Part shown: piece after piece, positions 1 through 5,819 of the stretch | Position numbering within the stretch: position 1 is the stretch's first letter | Layout: each line of letters begins with the position of its first letter | DNA from: AV2 sp035637175 | Lineage (GTDB): Bacteria; Verrucomicrobiota; Verrucomicrobiia; Limisphaerales; AV2 | Length of the DNA stretch: 6,002 nucleotides | Direction of reading: 5' to 3' | Assembly (NCBI GenBank): GCA_035637175.1 | Contig: DASPXS010000012.1 | Coordinates: forward strand, 1 to 6,002 | Position numbers and translations under genes: made by a program | Notes under the pieces: model-generated | What the model was told of the DNA's origin: nothing | Seen by the model: the letters and a program-made list of their open reading frames with translations, nothing else | The model's database searches: none

Positions 1-212
1 TCCCACACGGCCACGCGATGACCGGTCAAATAGGCTTCGCGACCGGACAAGGAGTCGCGGAATGAGATTCCCGGGAATTCATTTTCGAGGGATTTCTCGA
101 TCACATAACGCGCGACCAGGTTGCTTTTGGAGGTTTTGGCGGCGCGGGCCTGCTTGACCACCAACCGCTCGTAGCGGGTTGGCACGCGGCCGGAGACGTA
201 GGCGGTACTCAT
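1..212 (-). CDS. RHH antitoxin-like regulator, C-terminus outside window
   Basis: Only the first 70 codons are visible; the frame is open to the left edge. Residues 3-10 can form the ribbon-helix-helix beta strand (TAYVSGRV), followed by two helices at about 12-26 and 29-44 (SKSNLVARYVIEKSL), the usual DNA-binding and dimer unit of CopG/VapB-type antitoxins. Residues 46-70 continue as FPGISFRDSLSGREAY and then LTGHRVAVW. This matches the 'FPGI.FRD..sGR.A.l.G..vaVW' block known from two-part antitoxins with a DUF433-like C-terminal part, usually paired with a PIN-like (DUF5615) toxin. By inference it is an autoregulatory antitoxin, with its toxin gene expected just left of the window. The ATG has no Shine-Dalgarno sequence, but a promoter with an operator ends 7 nt before it, which supports this start. 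The stop codon of the membrane-protein gene lies 50 nt upstream. The fold class is well supported; the toxin partner is unseen. Confidence 0.8.
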   Translation of the reverse strand, partial: MSTAYVSGRVPTRYERLVVKQARAAKTSKSNLVARYVIEKSLENEFPGISFRDSLSGREAYLTGHRVAVW

Positions 213-219
213 GGCGTTA

Positions 220-247
220 ATTTTGTGCACGTTGTGCACAAAGTCAA
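220..247 (-). promoter_or_regulatory. Promoter of the RHH antitoxin-like gene, probably leaderless
   Basis: Read on the minus strand, a -35 box TTGACT (247-242) is followed by a 16-nt spacer and a -10-like CAAAAT (225-220), then 7 nt (TAACGCC) and the ATG at 212. Five of six bases match the -35 consensus and four of six the -10 consensus. A start site about 7 nt after the -10 would fall at the start codon. There is no Shine-Dalgarno sequence between them. The promoter gives this gene its own transcription start just after the stop of the membrane-protein gene. Confidence 0.55.
222..242. promoter_or_regulatory. Perfect inverted-repeat operator inside the antitoxin promoter
   Basis: Arms of 9 bp, TTTGTGCAC (222-230) and GTGCACAAA (234-242), are perfectly complementary and separated by GTT. 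The same stretch also reads as two tandem copies of TTGTGCAC(G/A) with a 9-bp period (223-231, 232-240), each centred on the palindrome GTGCAC. It fills the spacer between the -35 and -10 boxes of the gene to the left. This is the expected place for an autorepressor site, and tandem short palindromes suit ribbon-helix-helix dimers. The symmetry is seen directly; binding by the neighbouring protein is inferred. Confidence 0.65.
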
Positions 248-262
248 GGCTTACCCTTGGAT

Positions 263-1258
263 TTACCGATCCGTGGGAGGGCGATTGTCGGCCTGGATAC
301 TTTGGCGGGTCGCCATGCCAAAGACCTGCGCGCAGAACCGTCGATCCTTCGGCCGCCAGCAGAGTTGGATCGTCAGCTTGCGGTGGCCGGGAACCCGGCC
401 GCTGTAGTGCAGCGCATCAGGACCGAACTCACGCGGGAACCGCAGCTCGTTTAAGCGCCAGTTTTTCAGGATCGGCAGCATCTTCTTCCAACCCTCCGCC
501 CGGTCGATGAGGTTCAGTTGGAGCTGCGCCGCCAGACGCGTGATCTGCTGGCGATCAGCCATCCCGGAAAACACCGTTGTCAGTCCATTGATGGCCGGAT
601 GCGCAATGGAACACACTTCCAACGGACCGCGGACTTCGAAGTCGCTCAGGACGCTGCCGATCACCGGAAGTTCCATCGGCGACGGCACCGAGCCGTTCAG
701 GTAAACGAAGCGCTGCCGCCACAGTCCGCCGGCGAATATAGCTGCCCCCACCAAGCCGGCTGCGATGACGCGGCGCGGTTTGCGCAGCCATGCGTCGGCC
801 GGACTCAGGTGGTAGTGCGACCACGCCAGCACAACGACGACCAGGAGATTGAAGCCGAAATGCAGGAATGGCTGCATGGGGCCAAGGTGGGCGATTCTTT
901 CCAGCAACGGAAAGAAACTGAATCCTGCGAGGAAAGGCACGCCGATCCCGAACAGCGAAACGGCAAGGTAGGTATAAATGAGGTAGAAGCCGATGGTCCG
1001 GTGGCGTATCAAGCAGACCGCCCCCGCCACCGCAAGACACCAGAATGGATAAGTCATCAGGGCCAGCATTCCTGCCGCTTTGGGGGCCAAAGCCAGCAGT
1101 ATCCAAGGAGGGATGAGCGCGCCGATCTTCGTCAGCGCCGCCGTCAGGATTAACCAACCGACGCCTCGCGCCGTCGCGGAGGCCGTGCGGAGGGGTTTTG
1201 GCAATTCGATGGTTTCTTCAGGAGTGTCTCCGGCCACTGAACCTGCGTGTTCTAACAT
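263..1258 (-). CDS. Conserved-looking membrane protein of unknown function
   Basis: The product has 331 residues and I do not recognise a named family. After a hydrophilic N-terminus of about 30 residues there are five likely membrane segments at about 33-57, 63-84, 88-112, 131-148 and 164-181. Positive charge lies before segment 1, between 2 and 3 (RHR) and between 4 and 5 (LRKPRR). By the positive-inside rule this predicts a cytoplasmic N-terminus and an outside C-terminus. Residues 185-331 form a soluble domain with no motif I know, ending in a charged tail. The ATG is preceded by a TAGACT hexamer 7 nt upstream and no Shine-Dalgarno sequence. The gene is separated from the SWIM gene by about 580 nt, so it is probably transcribed on its own. 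Its stop is 50 nt before the antitoxin-like gene. An overlapping frame at 555-1157 is a shadow. The gene is confident; the function is unknown. Confidence 0.85.
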   Translation of the reverse strand: MLEHAGSVAGDTPEETIELPKPLRTASATARGVGWLILTAALTKIGALIPPWILLALAPKAAGMLALMTYPFWCLAVAGAVCLIRHRTIGFYLIYTYLAVSLFGIGVPFLAGFSFFPLLERIAHLGPMQPFLHFGFNLLVVVVLAWSHYHLSPADAWLRKPRRVIAAGLVGAAIFAGGLWRQRFVYLNGSVPSPMELPVIGSVLSDFEVRGPLEVCSIAHPAINGLTTVFSGMADRQQITRLAAQLQLNLIDRAEGWKKMLPILKNWRLNELRFPREFGPDALHYSGRVPGHRKLTIQLCWRPKDRRFCAQVFGMATRQSIQADNRPPTDR

Positions 1259-1265
1259 GCTGGCG

Positions 1266-1271
1266 AGTCTA
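1266..1271 (-). promoter_or_regulatory. Candidate -10 element of the membrane-protein gene
   Basis: On the minus strand TAGACT (1271-1266) fits the TANNNT form of an extended -10 site. It is followed by CGCCAGC and the ATG at 1258, a 7-nt distance shared with the SNF2 gene. No good -35 hexamer is present at 16-18 nt, so this is a weak call based mainly on position and the missing Shine-Dalgarno sequence. Confidence 0.35.
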
Positions 1272-1297
1272 GAGAACGGCCATGAGTCGAACAGAGG

Positions 1298-1315
1298 AAA
1301 AGGATTCGTCCTTTT
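1298..1315. other. Short perfect hairpin with a TTCG loop
   Basis: AAAAGGA (1298-1304) pairs perfectly with TCCTTTT (1309-1315) around the tetraloop TTCG. Read on the plus strand, the UUCG loop is a known stable loop and the 3' arm ends in four T. On the minus strand the loop is CGAA. It lies 40 nt upstream of the membrane-protein ATG. It could end stray transcription from the decayed region or be chance. The stem has only three strong pairs in a row, so a terminator call would be weak. Confidence 0.3.
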
Positions 1316-1471
1316 GTGAAATTTTCCGCAAACCCAAACCCATCACTACAGCTCGCTCGATCGTAGTTTGTGCTCAGTCGTTCCACTCGGCTCACTGGCG
1401 CTCGTCGCGGTTGACATGCTGCGCAACAGCGCGGCGCTTTCGATGGCAGCTTGGCTCGGGAAGTCCAACCG

Positions 1472-1558
1472 TCAGATGGCAAACAGTTTCAGGAGAATGT
1501 CCGCTTCACCAACCGTGAGGAGAGCGGTCAGAGGCGAGATGTCGGACACGACAATCAT
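1472..1558 (-). pseudogene. Truncated DUF3368 (PIN-like, VapC-type) toxin N-terminus
   Basis: Translating leftward from the ATG at 1558 gives MIVVSDISPLTALLTVG, then EADILLKLF, and soon a TGA at 1474-1472. This closely resembles the usual start of DUF3368 proteins, which begin 'MIVV(S/A)DTSPL..L..(I/V)G...LL..LFG.V.IP'. These are PIN-domain-like toxins, and D6 is the first acidic residue of the nuclease-type active site. Here Ile replaces the usual Thr after that Asp. The sequence departs from the family right after LF, so at least four fifths of a normal protein of about 150-170 residues is missing. The remnant cannot be an active nuclease. The family call rests on 26 residues recalled by pattern, not on a search. 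Confidence 0.65.
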
Positions 1559-1614
1559 TGCGCGGCCAGCGACTCAACGGAACGCAAATCCCTTTCGACC
1601 GTGCCCGGATCGCT
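1555..1614 (-). pseudogene. Possible antitoxin C-terminal scrap overlapping the toxin start
   Basis: The minus-strand frame from 1614 reads SDPGTVERDLRSVESLAAQ and stops at a TGA that overlaps the ATG of the DUF3368 remnant as ATGA. Such 4-nt overlaps are typical of an antitoxin gene coupled to its toxin, and the acidic, helical text would suit an antitoxin end. A TGA directly upstream closes the frame, so at most 19 codons remain. The 4-nt overlap is seen; that these codons once were an antitoxin is inference. Confidence 0.25.
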
Positions 1615-1714
1615 TCATTGCGGTCGCGCTCGTCACCGACGGCTGGCCAAAACGCTTCTCGTACTGCGTTTCCGTCTGAAGCTTGGCTCGGCGACGTTTC
1701 GCTTCGGGCTCCAC
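1574..1714 (-). other. Small basic 46-codon open frame, possibly a gene remnant
   Basis: A GTG at 1714 opens 46 codons beginning VEPEAKRRRAKLQTETQYEK and ending RKGFAFR, with a stop at 1576-1574, 16 nt before the toxin-remnant ATG. The product is highly charged and about two thirds of its third codon positions are G or C, similar to the real genes here. No ATG start and no homology is recognised. It could be the tail of the gene that once preceded the toxin, or chance. Confidence 0.2.
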
Positions 1715-1779
1715 TCCATTTAACCTTCAATATCGCACTACGCACTCAAGCGGGCGGACTGCCAGCCGCGGCTCAGAGT

Positions 1780-1839
1780 GTTTTCACTGAAATGACAGAA
1801 AACAAAAAGACAGGTTGACGCTGCGCCGTCGGATATGAA
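1780..1839 (-). terminator. Weak candidate terminator after the SWIM gene
   Basis: On the minus strand, just past the SWIM stop, a 4-bp stem GACG/CGTC with a 6-nt loop is followed about 9 nt later by the T-rich tract TCTTTTTGTTTTC. A further AT-rich hairpin (GTTTTC 1780-1785 with GAAAAC 1798-1803) overlaps the end of the tract. Position and T-richness suit an intrinsic terminator, but the GC stem is short and set back from the T tract. Confidence 0.25.
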
Positions 1840-2862
1840 CTACCGGGCCGTTATGGCGGAAGACAACCCTGGTTTGGCCGCCACACTCATTTTTCTCTGA
1901 AGGGGCGGCATCGGCCGTTTGCGTTTGCTATTTTGATCTTTGAATTTTGCCCAACGCGCCTTAAGCGCTGCCGCAATTCGCGCCCTGGCGGCGGGACTTA
2001 ACCTTCGGAGGACGCTTTTCCGGCGCTTCGTTTTCGGCTTGGGGACAGGCGATTGAACCTGGTCTGCAGTATCTATTTCCACCGGTGCAGTGACCGAAAG
2101 CTGGCCATTAACCTGAACTGGAGAAGGCGTCGCGGAAGGCGGTGCCAATTCAATCCCGAACACCTCGGCCAGTTCCGATTCGCTCATGGCAGGTGCGCTG
2201 TCGACTCGAGTGGATTGGCGCACGGCTTCCGCGGCGGATGCCCGGCTGATCAGGTCGGCGGCATCCACGCCCCGGAGCAGAAACAGCAGCTCGGGCTTTT
2301 GATCGAGCCGCGCCCCGACGCCGTAGAGCGACGCCGCCAAATGCTTGCACAAGTCCGCCCAATCCGGGCAGGAACAGTCGAGCTCGATCTCGCGCGGCGT
2401 CGGGAACAAGCCCCGTTCGGGCCGTGTGACAATCTCCATCACGCCGGCGGAAAGCCGGCTCTGGAGCAGTTCCATCAGCGAATCAATTTTCCCGGCGCAT
2501 TCTTTTTGAATGGATTTCCACAGGTTGGCCGCCAGCGGCTTGATCTTGATTTCAATTCTGTACAGCTCGGACCCGGCGACCCGCGCCGTCACTTTGCCCT
2601 GCGCGATCTGCAGATCGACGACGGAGCCGTTGCGAACATAGGTGCGGCCGCGCGGCAAACGGTTGGCAAAATCGCTGTAGGCCTCGAGGTTGTCGCACCA
2701 GGCCTTGCCCCAAAACGTGCGGGCAATCGCGCGTCCTTCCAGCAGCACGGGCGAAACCAGCGCGCGAGATTTATTGGACAGTTTCGCCAGCTCGCGCTCG
2801 GCCTTGGCCCGCCGTTGCGCCACCGGCACATATGGTCGCCATCCGTAGTAATTCCAGCTCAT
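1840..2862 (-). CDS. SWIM zinc-finger protein, partner of the SNF2 ATPase
   Basis: The product has 340 residues from the ATG at 2862. Its N-terminal part matches the bacterial SWIM family closely: WRPYVPVAQRRAKAER, then FWGKAWCDNLEAYSDFANRL and PRGRTYVRNGSVVDLQI. The SWIM motif CxCx6CxH is intact at about 163-174 (CSCPDWADLCKH) and should bind zinc; such domains bind DNA or proteins. After the family block (KPELLFLLRGVD, about 189-200) comes a Pro/Ala/Ser/Val-rich linker. A basic tail follows, with RRLSPAARARIAAALKARW at about 286-304 and KRKRP after it, likely to touch nucleic acid. The SNF2 gene ends 121 nt upstream, so co-transcription is likely. An in-frame ATG at 2910 would add 16 residues. 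I prefer 2862 because family members start with a short MSxxYYGWxPYVPVA-like segment. Neither start has a Shine-Dalgarno sequence. Confidence 0.93.
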   Translation of the reverse strand: MSWNYYGWRPYVPVAQRRAKAERELAKLSNKSRALVSPVLLEGRAIARTFWGKAWCDNLEAYSDFANRLPRGRTYVRNGSVVDLQIAQGKVTARVAGSELYRIEIKIKPLAANLWKSIQKECAGKIDSLMELLQSRLSAGVMEIVTRPERGLFPTPREIELDCSCPDWADLCKHLAASLYGVGARLDQKPELLFLLRGVDAADLISRASAAEAVRQSTRVDSAPAMSESELAEVFGIELAPPSATPSPVQVNGQLSVTAPVEIDTADQVQSPVPKPKTKRRKSVLRRLSPAARARIAAALKARWAKFKDQNSKRKRPMPPLQRKMSVAAKPGLSSAITAR

Positions 2863-2983
2863 TTCGGTGCGGAAAGGAATTCCACGAATGGACGGGAAAA
2901 GCAATTCCATTCCGGCGCTTTTGAACGATCATGGGACCGGCGTTCGAAGAATCTCCCGAAGGCAGGATGATTTTTATTCGATT

Positions 2984-5698
2984 TCAATCGGACGCCGAGG
3001 CTTTGATATCCAACGCGACGAACCGGAGCAATTCCGAATTGTTCATCTCGGTCAGCAGCCGCTCGGCGCCTTCGCCCAGGATGTCTTCGGCCAGCGCCGT
3101 TTTGTCGGCAATCAGTTGGTGAATCCGTTCTTCGAGTGTGCCGCGGCAGGTGAATTTGTGCACCATCACATTCCGACGCTGGCCGATGCGGAAGGCTCGA
3201 TCGGTCGCCTGGTTCTCGACGGCCGGGTTCCACCAGCGGTCGAAGTGGATCACGTGCGACGCCGCGGTGAGATTCAACCCGGTGCCGCCGGCCTTGAGTG
3301 AGAGCACAAAAAAGGGCGGACCATCATCGCGCTGAAAGTCATCCACCAGGTTCTTGCGTTTGCCGACGGGGGTGCCTCCGTGGAGAATCAGCCCGCTCCG
3401 ACCGAACACGCGGGCCAGATACGCCGCCAGTGGTTCGGTGATTTCGCGATACTGGGTGAAGACCAGCGCCTTCTCCTGGCGGGACGCGATTTCCTCGCCG
3501 AGTTCGCGCAACCGGTGGAATTTGCCGCTGTCCTCCGGCGCGTAAGCCCCGTCCCCAAGCCATTGCGAGGGATGATTGCAAATTTGCTTGAACCGGGTGA
3601 GGAACGCCAGGATCACGCCGCGCCGCTGGATGCCCTCGACCTCCGGCGCCTCGATCCGCTCGGATAATTCGGCGACCGCCTGCTGGTAAAGGGCGGCTTG
3701 ACGCCGGGTCAGCGGGCAAAATGCCGTCAGCTCCGTCTTCTCCGGCAGATCGGCGATGATGCGTTTGTCGGTCTTCAGCCGGCGCAGAATGTACGGCCGC
3801 ACCAGCCGGCGCAGCGGAGCGAATGGGTTCGAGTCCTCCTGGGAACGGCTTTTGAGGAAGGCCGCAAACTCCTTCGCGCCGCCCAACAGTCCGGGGCAGA
3901 GGAAGTCAAACAACGACCACAAATCGGAAAGCCGGTTTTCGATCGGCGTTCCGCTGAGCGCGATCCGGTGGCGGCCGCGCAGTTCTTTTACCGCCCGGGT
4001 TTGGCGCGCGCCGGGATTCTTGATCGCCTGGGCTTCGTCGAGGATGACCGCGTTCCACTGTACCTCCTTGAGCCACGCCAGCCGGAGGACCATCGAGTAG
4101 CTGGTAATGACCAGGTCCCGCCCCGCGAGCGCCACGCCGGGAGCTTTGGCCGTCCCGGCGAGGTCCTCGGCGGAAGTTTCCGCGGGATGCGCGCAGAGCA
4201 CCGACAGTGACGGCGCAAACTTTTGGATTTCCGCCTTCCAGTTGGCGATCAGCGACGCCGGAACAATCAGCAAACCGGGCTGGCGATTTGCGCCGCTCCG
4301 CTTCAGCACCAGCACCAGCGACAGCACCTGGATGGTTTTGCCGAGGCCCATGTCGTCGGCAAGGCAGGCGCCCAGGCCCAGCCGGTTCATGAACCAAAGC
4401 CAATGCGCCCCTTGTTTCTGATAGGGCCGCAACTCGGCGCGCAAATCCGGCGCCGGATCGGACTCGGCGGAGGTTCCCGGTTGCTGCATCTCGTCGAGCA
4501 CCTTCCTGAGCGCCTCGCCCGCCACGACGCTCGACCAGTCGGCGCGCGCCGATTCCGTCTCCGGCTCATCTGCCTGTCCGCCGTCGAAGCCCGACAGAAG
4601 GCGCAAGCCTTCGAGCAACGTCACGCCGCCGGTCGCCGTCGCCGATTGGACCTGCTGCCAATGCTTGAGAACTTCCTGGAGTTTGTCGCGGTCCACTTCC
4701 ACCCATTTGCCTTTGAGCAACACCAGGCCGCCGGTGGATTGCAGGATGGCCTTCAACTCTGCTTCCGTCAGCGGCTGGCCTTCGAGCGACACGGACACGT
4801 TGAAATCAAGGAGGCTGTCCGCGCCAAGCCGGTTGCCGCCCGCTTCGCCAATGCGCACGCTCACCTGCGGCCGGGGTGGACGGCCCGCTTTCCACCAGTC
4901 TGGAATGCGGACGACGACCCCGCTCTGCTCGAACAGCGGGATGTCCTTCAGGAACGCAAAGGCCTGCTCGGGCCGCCACACCTGCGGATGAAACACCGCG
5001 CGGCTGTCCAACAACTCGCGGGCGAGCTTGCTCTGCGCGCCGGCCTTTTGCACCGGCGAGAGCAACGCCGACAACGCCGCGCGGTTCTTCCCACCGGCGT
5101 ATTCTTCGAGCGCCCGACCCAGCGGGAGGTGCTGCACTTTGCCCTGCTCGGAAATCCGGTGAGTGTAGGTCGCGAGAAAAGCGAACGGATAGGCCGGGTT
5201 GCGCTTATTCTCCGCAAGGTGGAACGTGACGCGGCCCACGGCGTTCCACGTCGGGTTGCAGTCCTTCAAATATACCGCTGCGCCGCCCGCCGTCCGGGCG
5301 ATCCGCGAGCGCGTGTGGACCTCCAGTTCATCCCACAATCGCGCGAGCACGGCGCCGTCCAAGTACTCGAGCCCCTTCATCGGCGGCGCAGATTCGGCCA
5401 GCGCGATCCAGTCGTTCTCGCCCGGCCGCGCGACGCTCAGGTCTGCGACATTCTCCAGGTTCGGATTATGGCAAAGGGCCGTGAAATACCGCCGGGCCAG
5501 CCCGCGCCAAAAGCCAAACGTTGGGGGCAGCGGCTCGTGTAAAAACTCGGAGGCGAGCAACTCGAGCCCGCACGCTCCCGACGCTGCGAATGCTTCGGCA
5601 AGTCGCGCCGCGGCGGCCGGGTTGAGTTTCGGCTCCGCCTGGTCGTCCGGTTCGACAGACAAATGTCCGCCGGGGGACAATGCCAATGCGTGTGACAC
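2984..5698 (-). CDS. SNF2-family DEAD/DEAH-box helicase (ATP-driven DNA translocase)
   Basis: The product has 904 residues and is complete. Residues 1-230 are the variable N-terminal region. About 255-350 match the bacterial SNF2-associated domain (DUF3670: IPDWWK, then LLDFNVSVSLEGQPLTEAEL and LLKGKWVEVD). The ATPase follows: Q-region LRPYQKQGAHWL (423-434), motif I DDMGLGKT (448-455), Ia LLIVPASLIANW (476-487), motif II DEAQ (554-557), motif III LSGTP (581-585), IV ALVFTQY (744-750), V LKAGGTGLNL with HFDRWWNPAVE (801-828) and VI QATDRAFRIGQ (830-840). The C-terminal ELLRFVALD is typical. All catalytic motifs are intact, so it should hydrolyse ATP and move along duplex DNA, remodelling protein-DNA complexes rather than unwinding strands. 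The start is GTG; no in-frame ATG lies upstream near it. TATATT sits 7 nt before it and there is no Shine-Dalgarno sequence. The SWIM gene downstream is its likely partner. Confidence 0.96.
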   Translation of the reverse strand: MSHALALSPGGHLSVEPDDQAEPKLNPAAAARLAEAFAASGACGLELLASEFLHEPLPPTFGFWRGLARRYFTALCHNPNLENVADLSVARPGENDWIALAESAPPMKGLEYLDGAVLARLWDELEVHTRSRIARTAGGAAVYLKDCNPTWNAVGRVTFHLAENKRNPAYPFAFLATYTHRISEQGKVQHLPLGRALEEYAGGKNRAALSALLSPVQKAGAQSKLARELLDSRAVFHPQVWRPEQAFAFLKDIPLFEQSGVVVRIPDWWKAGRPPRPQVSVRIGEAGGNRLGADSLLDFNVSVSLEGQPLTEAELKAILQSTGGLVLLKGKWVEVDRDKLQEVLKHWQQVQSATATGGVTLLEGLRLLSGFDGGQADEPETESARADWSSVVAGEALRKVLDEMQQPGTSAESDPAPDLRAELRPYQKQGAHWLWFMNRLGLGACLADDMGLGKTIQVLSLVLVLKRSGANRQPGLLIVPASLIANWKAEIQKFAPSLSVLCAHPAETSAEDLAGTAKAPGVALAGRDLVITSYSMVLRLAWLKEVQWNAVILDEAQAIKNPGARQTRAVKELRGRHRIALSGTPIENRLSDLWSLFDFLCPGLLGGAKEFAAFLKSRSQEDSNPFAPLRRLVRPYILRRLKTDKRIIADLPEKTELTAFCPLTRRQAALYQQAVAELSERIEAPEVEGIQRRGVILAFLTRFKQICNHPSQWLGDGAYAPEDSGKFHRLRELGEEIASRQEKALVFTQYREITEPLAAYLARVFGRSGLILHGGTPVGKRKNLVDDFQRDDGPPFFVLSLKAGGTGLNLTAASHVIHFDRWWNPAVENQATDRAFRIGQRRNVMVHKFTCRGTLEERIHQLIADKTALAEDILGEGAERLLTEMNNSELLRFVALDIKASASD

Positions 5699-5705
5699 GC
5701 CGGCG

Positions 5706-5711
5706 AATATA
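5706..5711 (-). promoter_or_regulatory. Candidate -10 element of the SNF2 gene
   Basis: On the minus strand TATATT (5711-5706) matches the -10 consensus at five of six bases. It is followed by CGCCGGC and the GTG at 5698, again a 7-nt distance. At a 16-nt spacer the -35 position holds only TCGGCG (three of six matches). If used, transcription would start at the GTG and the SNF2-SWIM mRNA would be leaderless. Confidence 0.45.
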
Positions 5712-5819
5712 CCGCGCTCATGCGAGCCGCCGAGCGAAAAACACCCGGATCAGTAGGTTCCTGCCCGGACATTGAATTTTACCTAACATCCGAAGCTTGC
5801 TCTGATCTGGTCTAGTCTT

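Larger units (their letters stand above)
1448..1691. repeat. 12-bp direct repeat flanking toxin remnant
   Basis: AGCTTGGCTCGG occurs exactly at 1448-1459 and again at 1680-1691. A second shared word, GCGCTCGTC, occurs at 1398-1406 and 1626-1634, in the same order and with nearly the same offset (228 against 232 nt). The toxin remnant lies between the two copies of the longer repeat. This may be the trace of an old duplication, a dispersed repeat present twice, or a recombination scar. Between the shared words the two segments are only weakly alike. Confidence 0.4.
1259..1839. other. Gene-poor region with decayed gene fragments
   Basis: This stretch of about 580 nt between the SWIM stop and the membrane-protein start has no intact gene that I can support. 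It holds a truncated DUF3368 toxin start (1558-1472), two short minus-strand reading segments just before it (down to 1574 and 1555), and a 12-bp direct repeat flanking these (1448-1459 and 1680-1691). It also holds a 10-bp palindrome AGCCGCGGCT (1764-1773), a T-rich minus-strand tract after the SWIM stop, and a TTCG-loop hairpin near the left end. Other open frames here change from strand to strand and resemble no family I know. The pattern suggests a former toxin-antitoxin locus that has eroded. Confidence 0.6.

Noticed and set aside
518..1153. Plus-strand open frame of 211 codons opposite the membrane protein
   Set aside because: Its text is charged and low in hydrophobic order, while the opposite strand gives five clean membrane helices.
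1345..1367. Inverted repeat ACTAC/GTAGT around GCTCGCTCGATC
   Set aside because: The 5-bp arms with a 13-nt loop are within chance expectation and no gene start or T tract adjoins them.
1259..1839. Non-coding RNA, tRNA or CRISPR array in the gene-poor stretch
   Set aside because: No cloverleaf arms, no regularly spaced repeats and no extended conserved-looking fold could be traced by eye.
2053..2970. Plus-strand open frame of 305 codons
   Set aside because: It is antisense to the SWIM gene, whose protein matches its family along most of its length; composition and frame relation mark a shadow.
2934..2983. Terminator between the SNF2 and SWIM genes
   Set aside because: Only short interrupted pairing around CCTTCGG was found, with no T tract in the right place, so the two genes are better treated as one unit.
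4223..5542. Long plus-strand open frame of 439 codons
   Set aside because: It lies entirely antisense to the SNF2 gene, is rich in Arg, Gln and His, and matches no family; a typical shadow of a GC-rich gene.
2984..5698. SNF2 helicase as part of an antiphage system such as DISARM
   Set aside because: No methyltransferase, phospholipase D, DUF1998 or other defence partner is present; the SWIM neighbour and DUF3670 fit the common chromosomal SNF2-SWIM pair.
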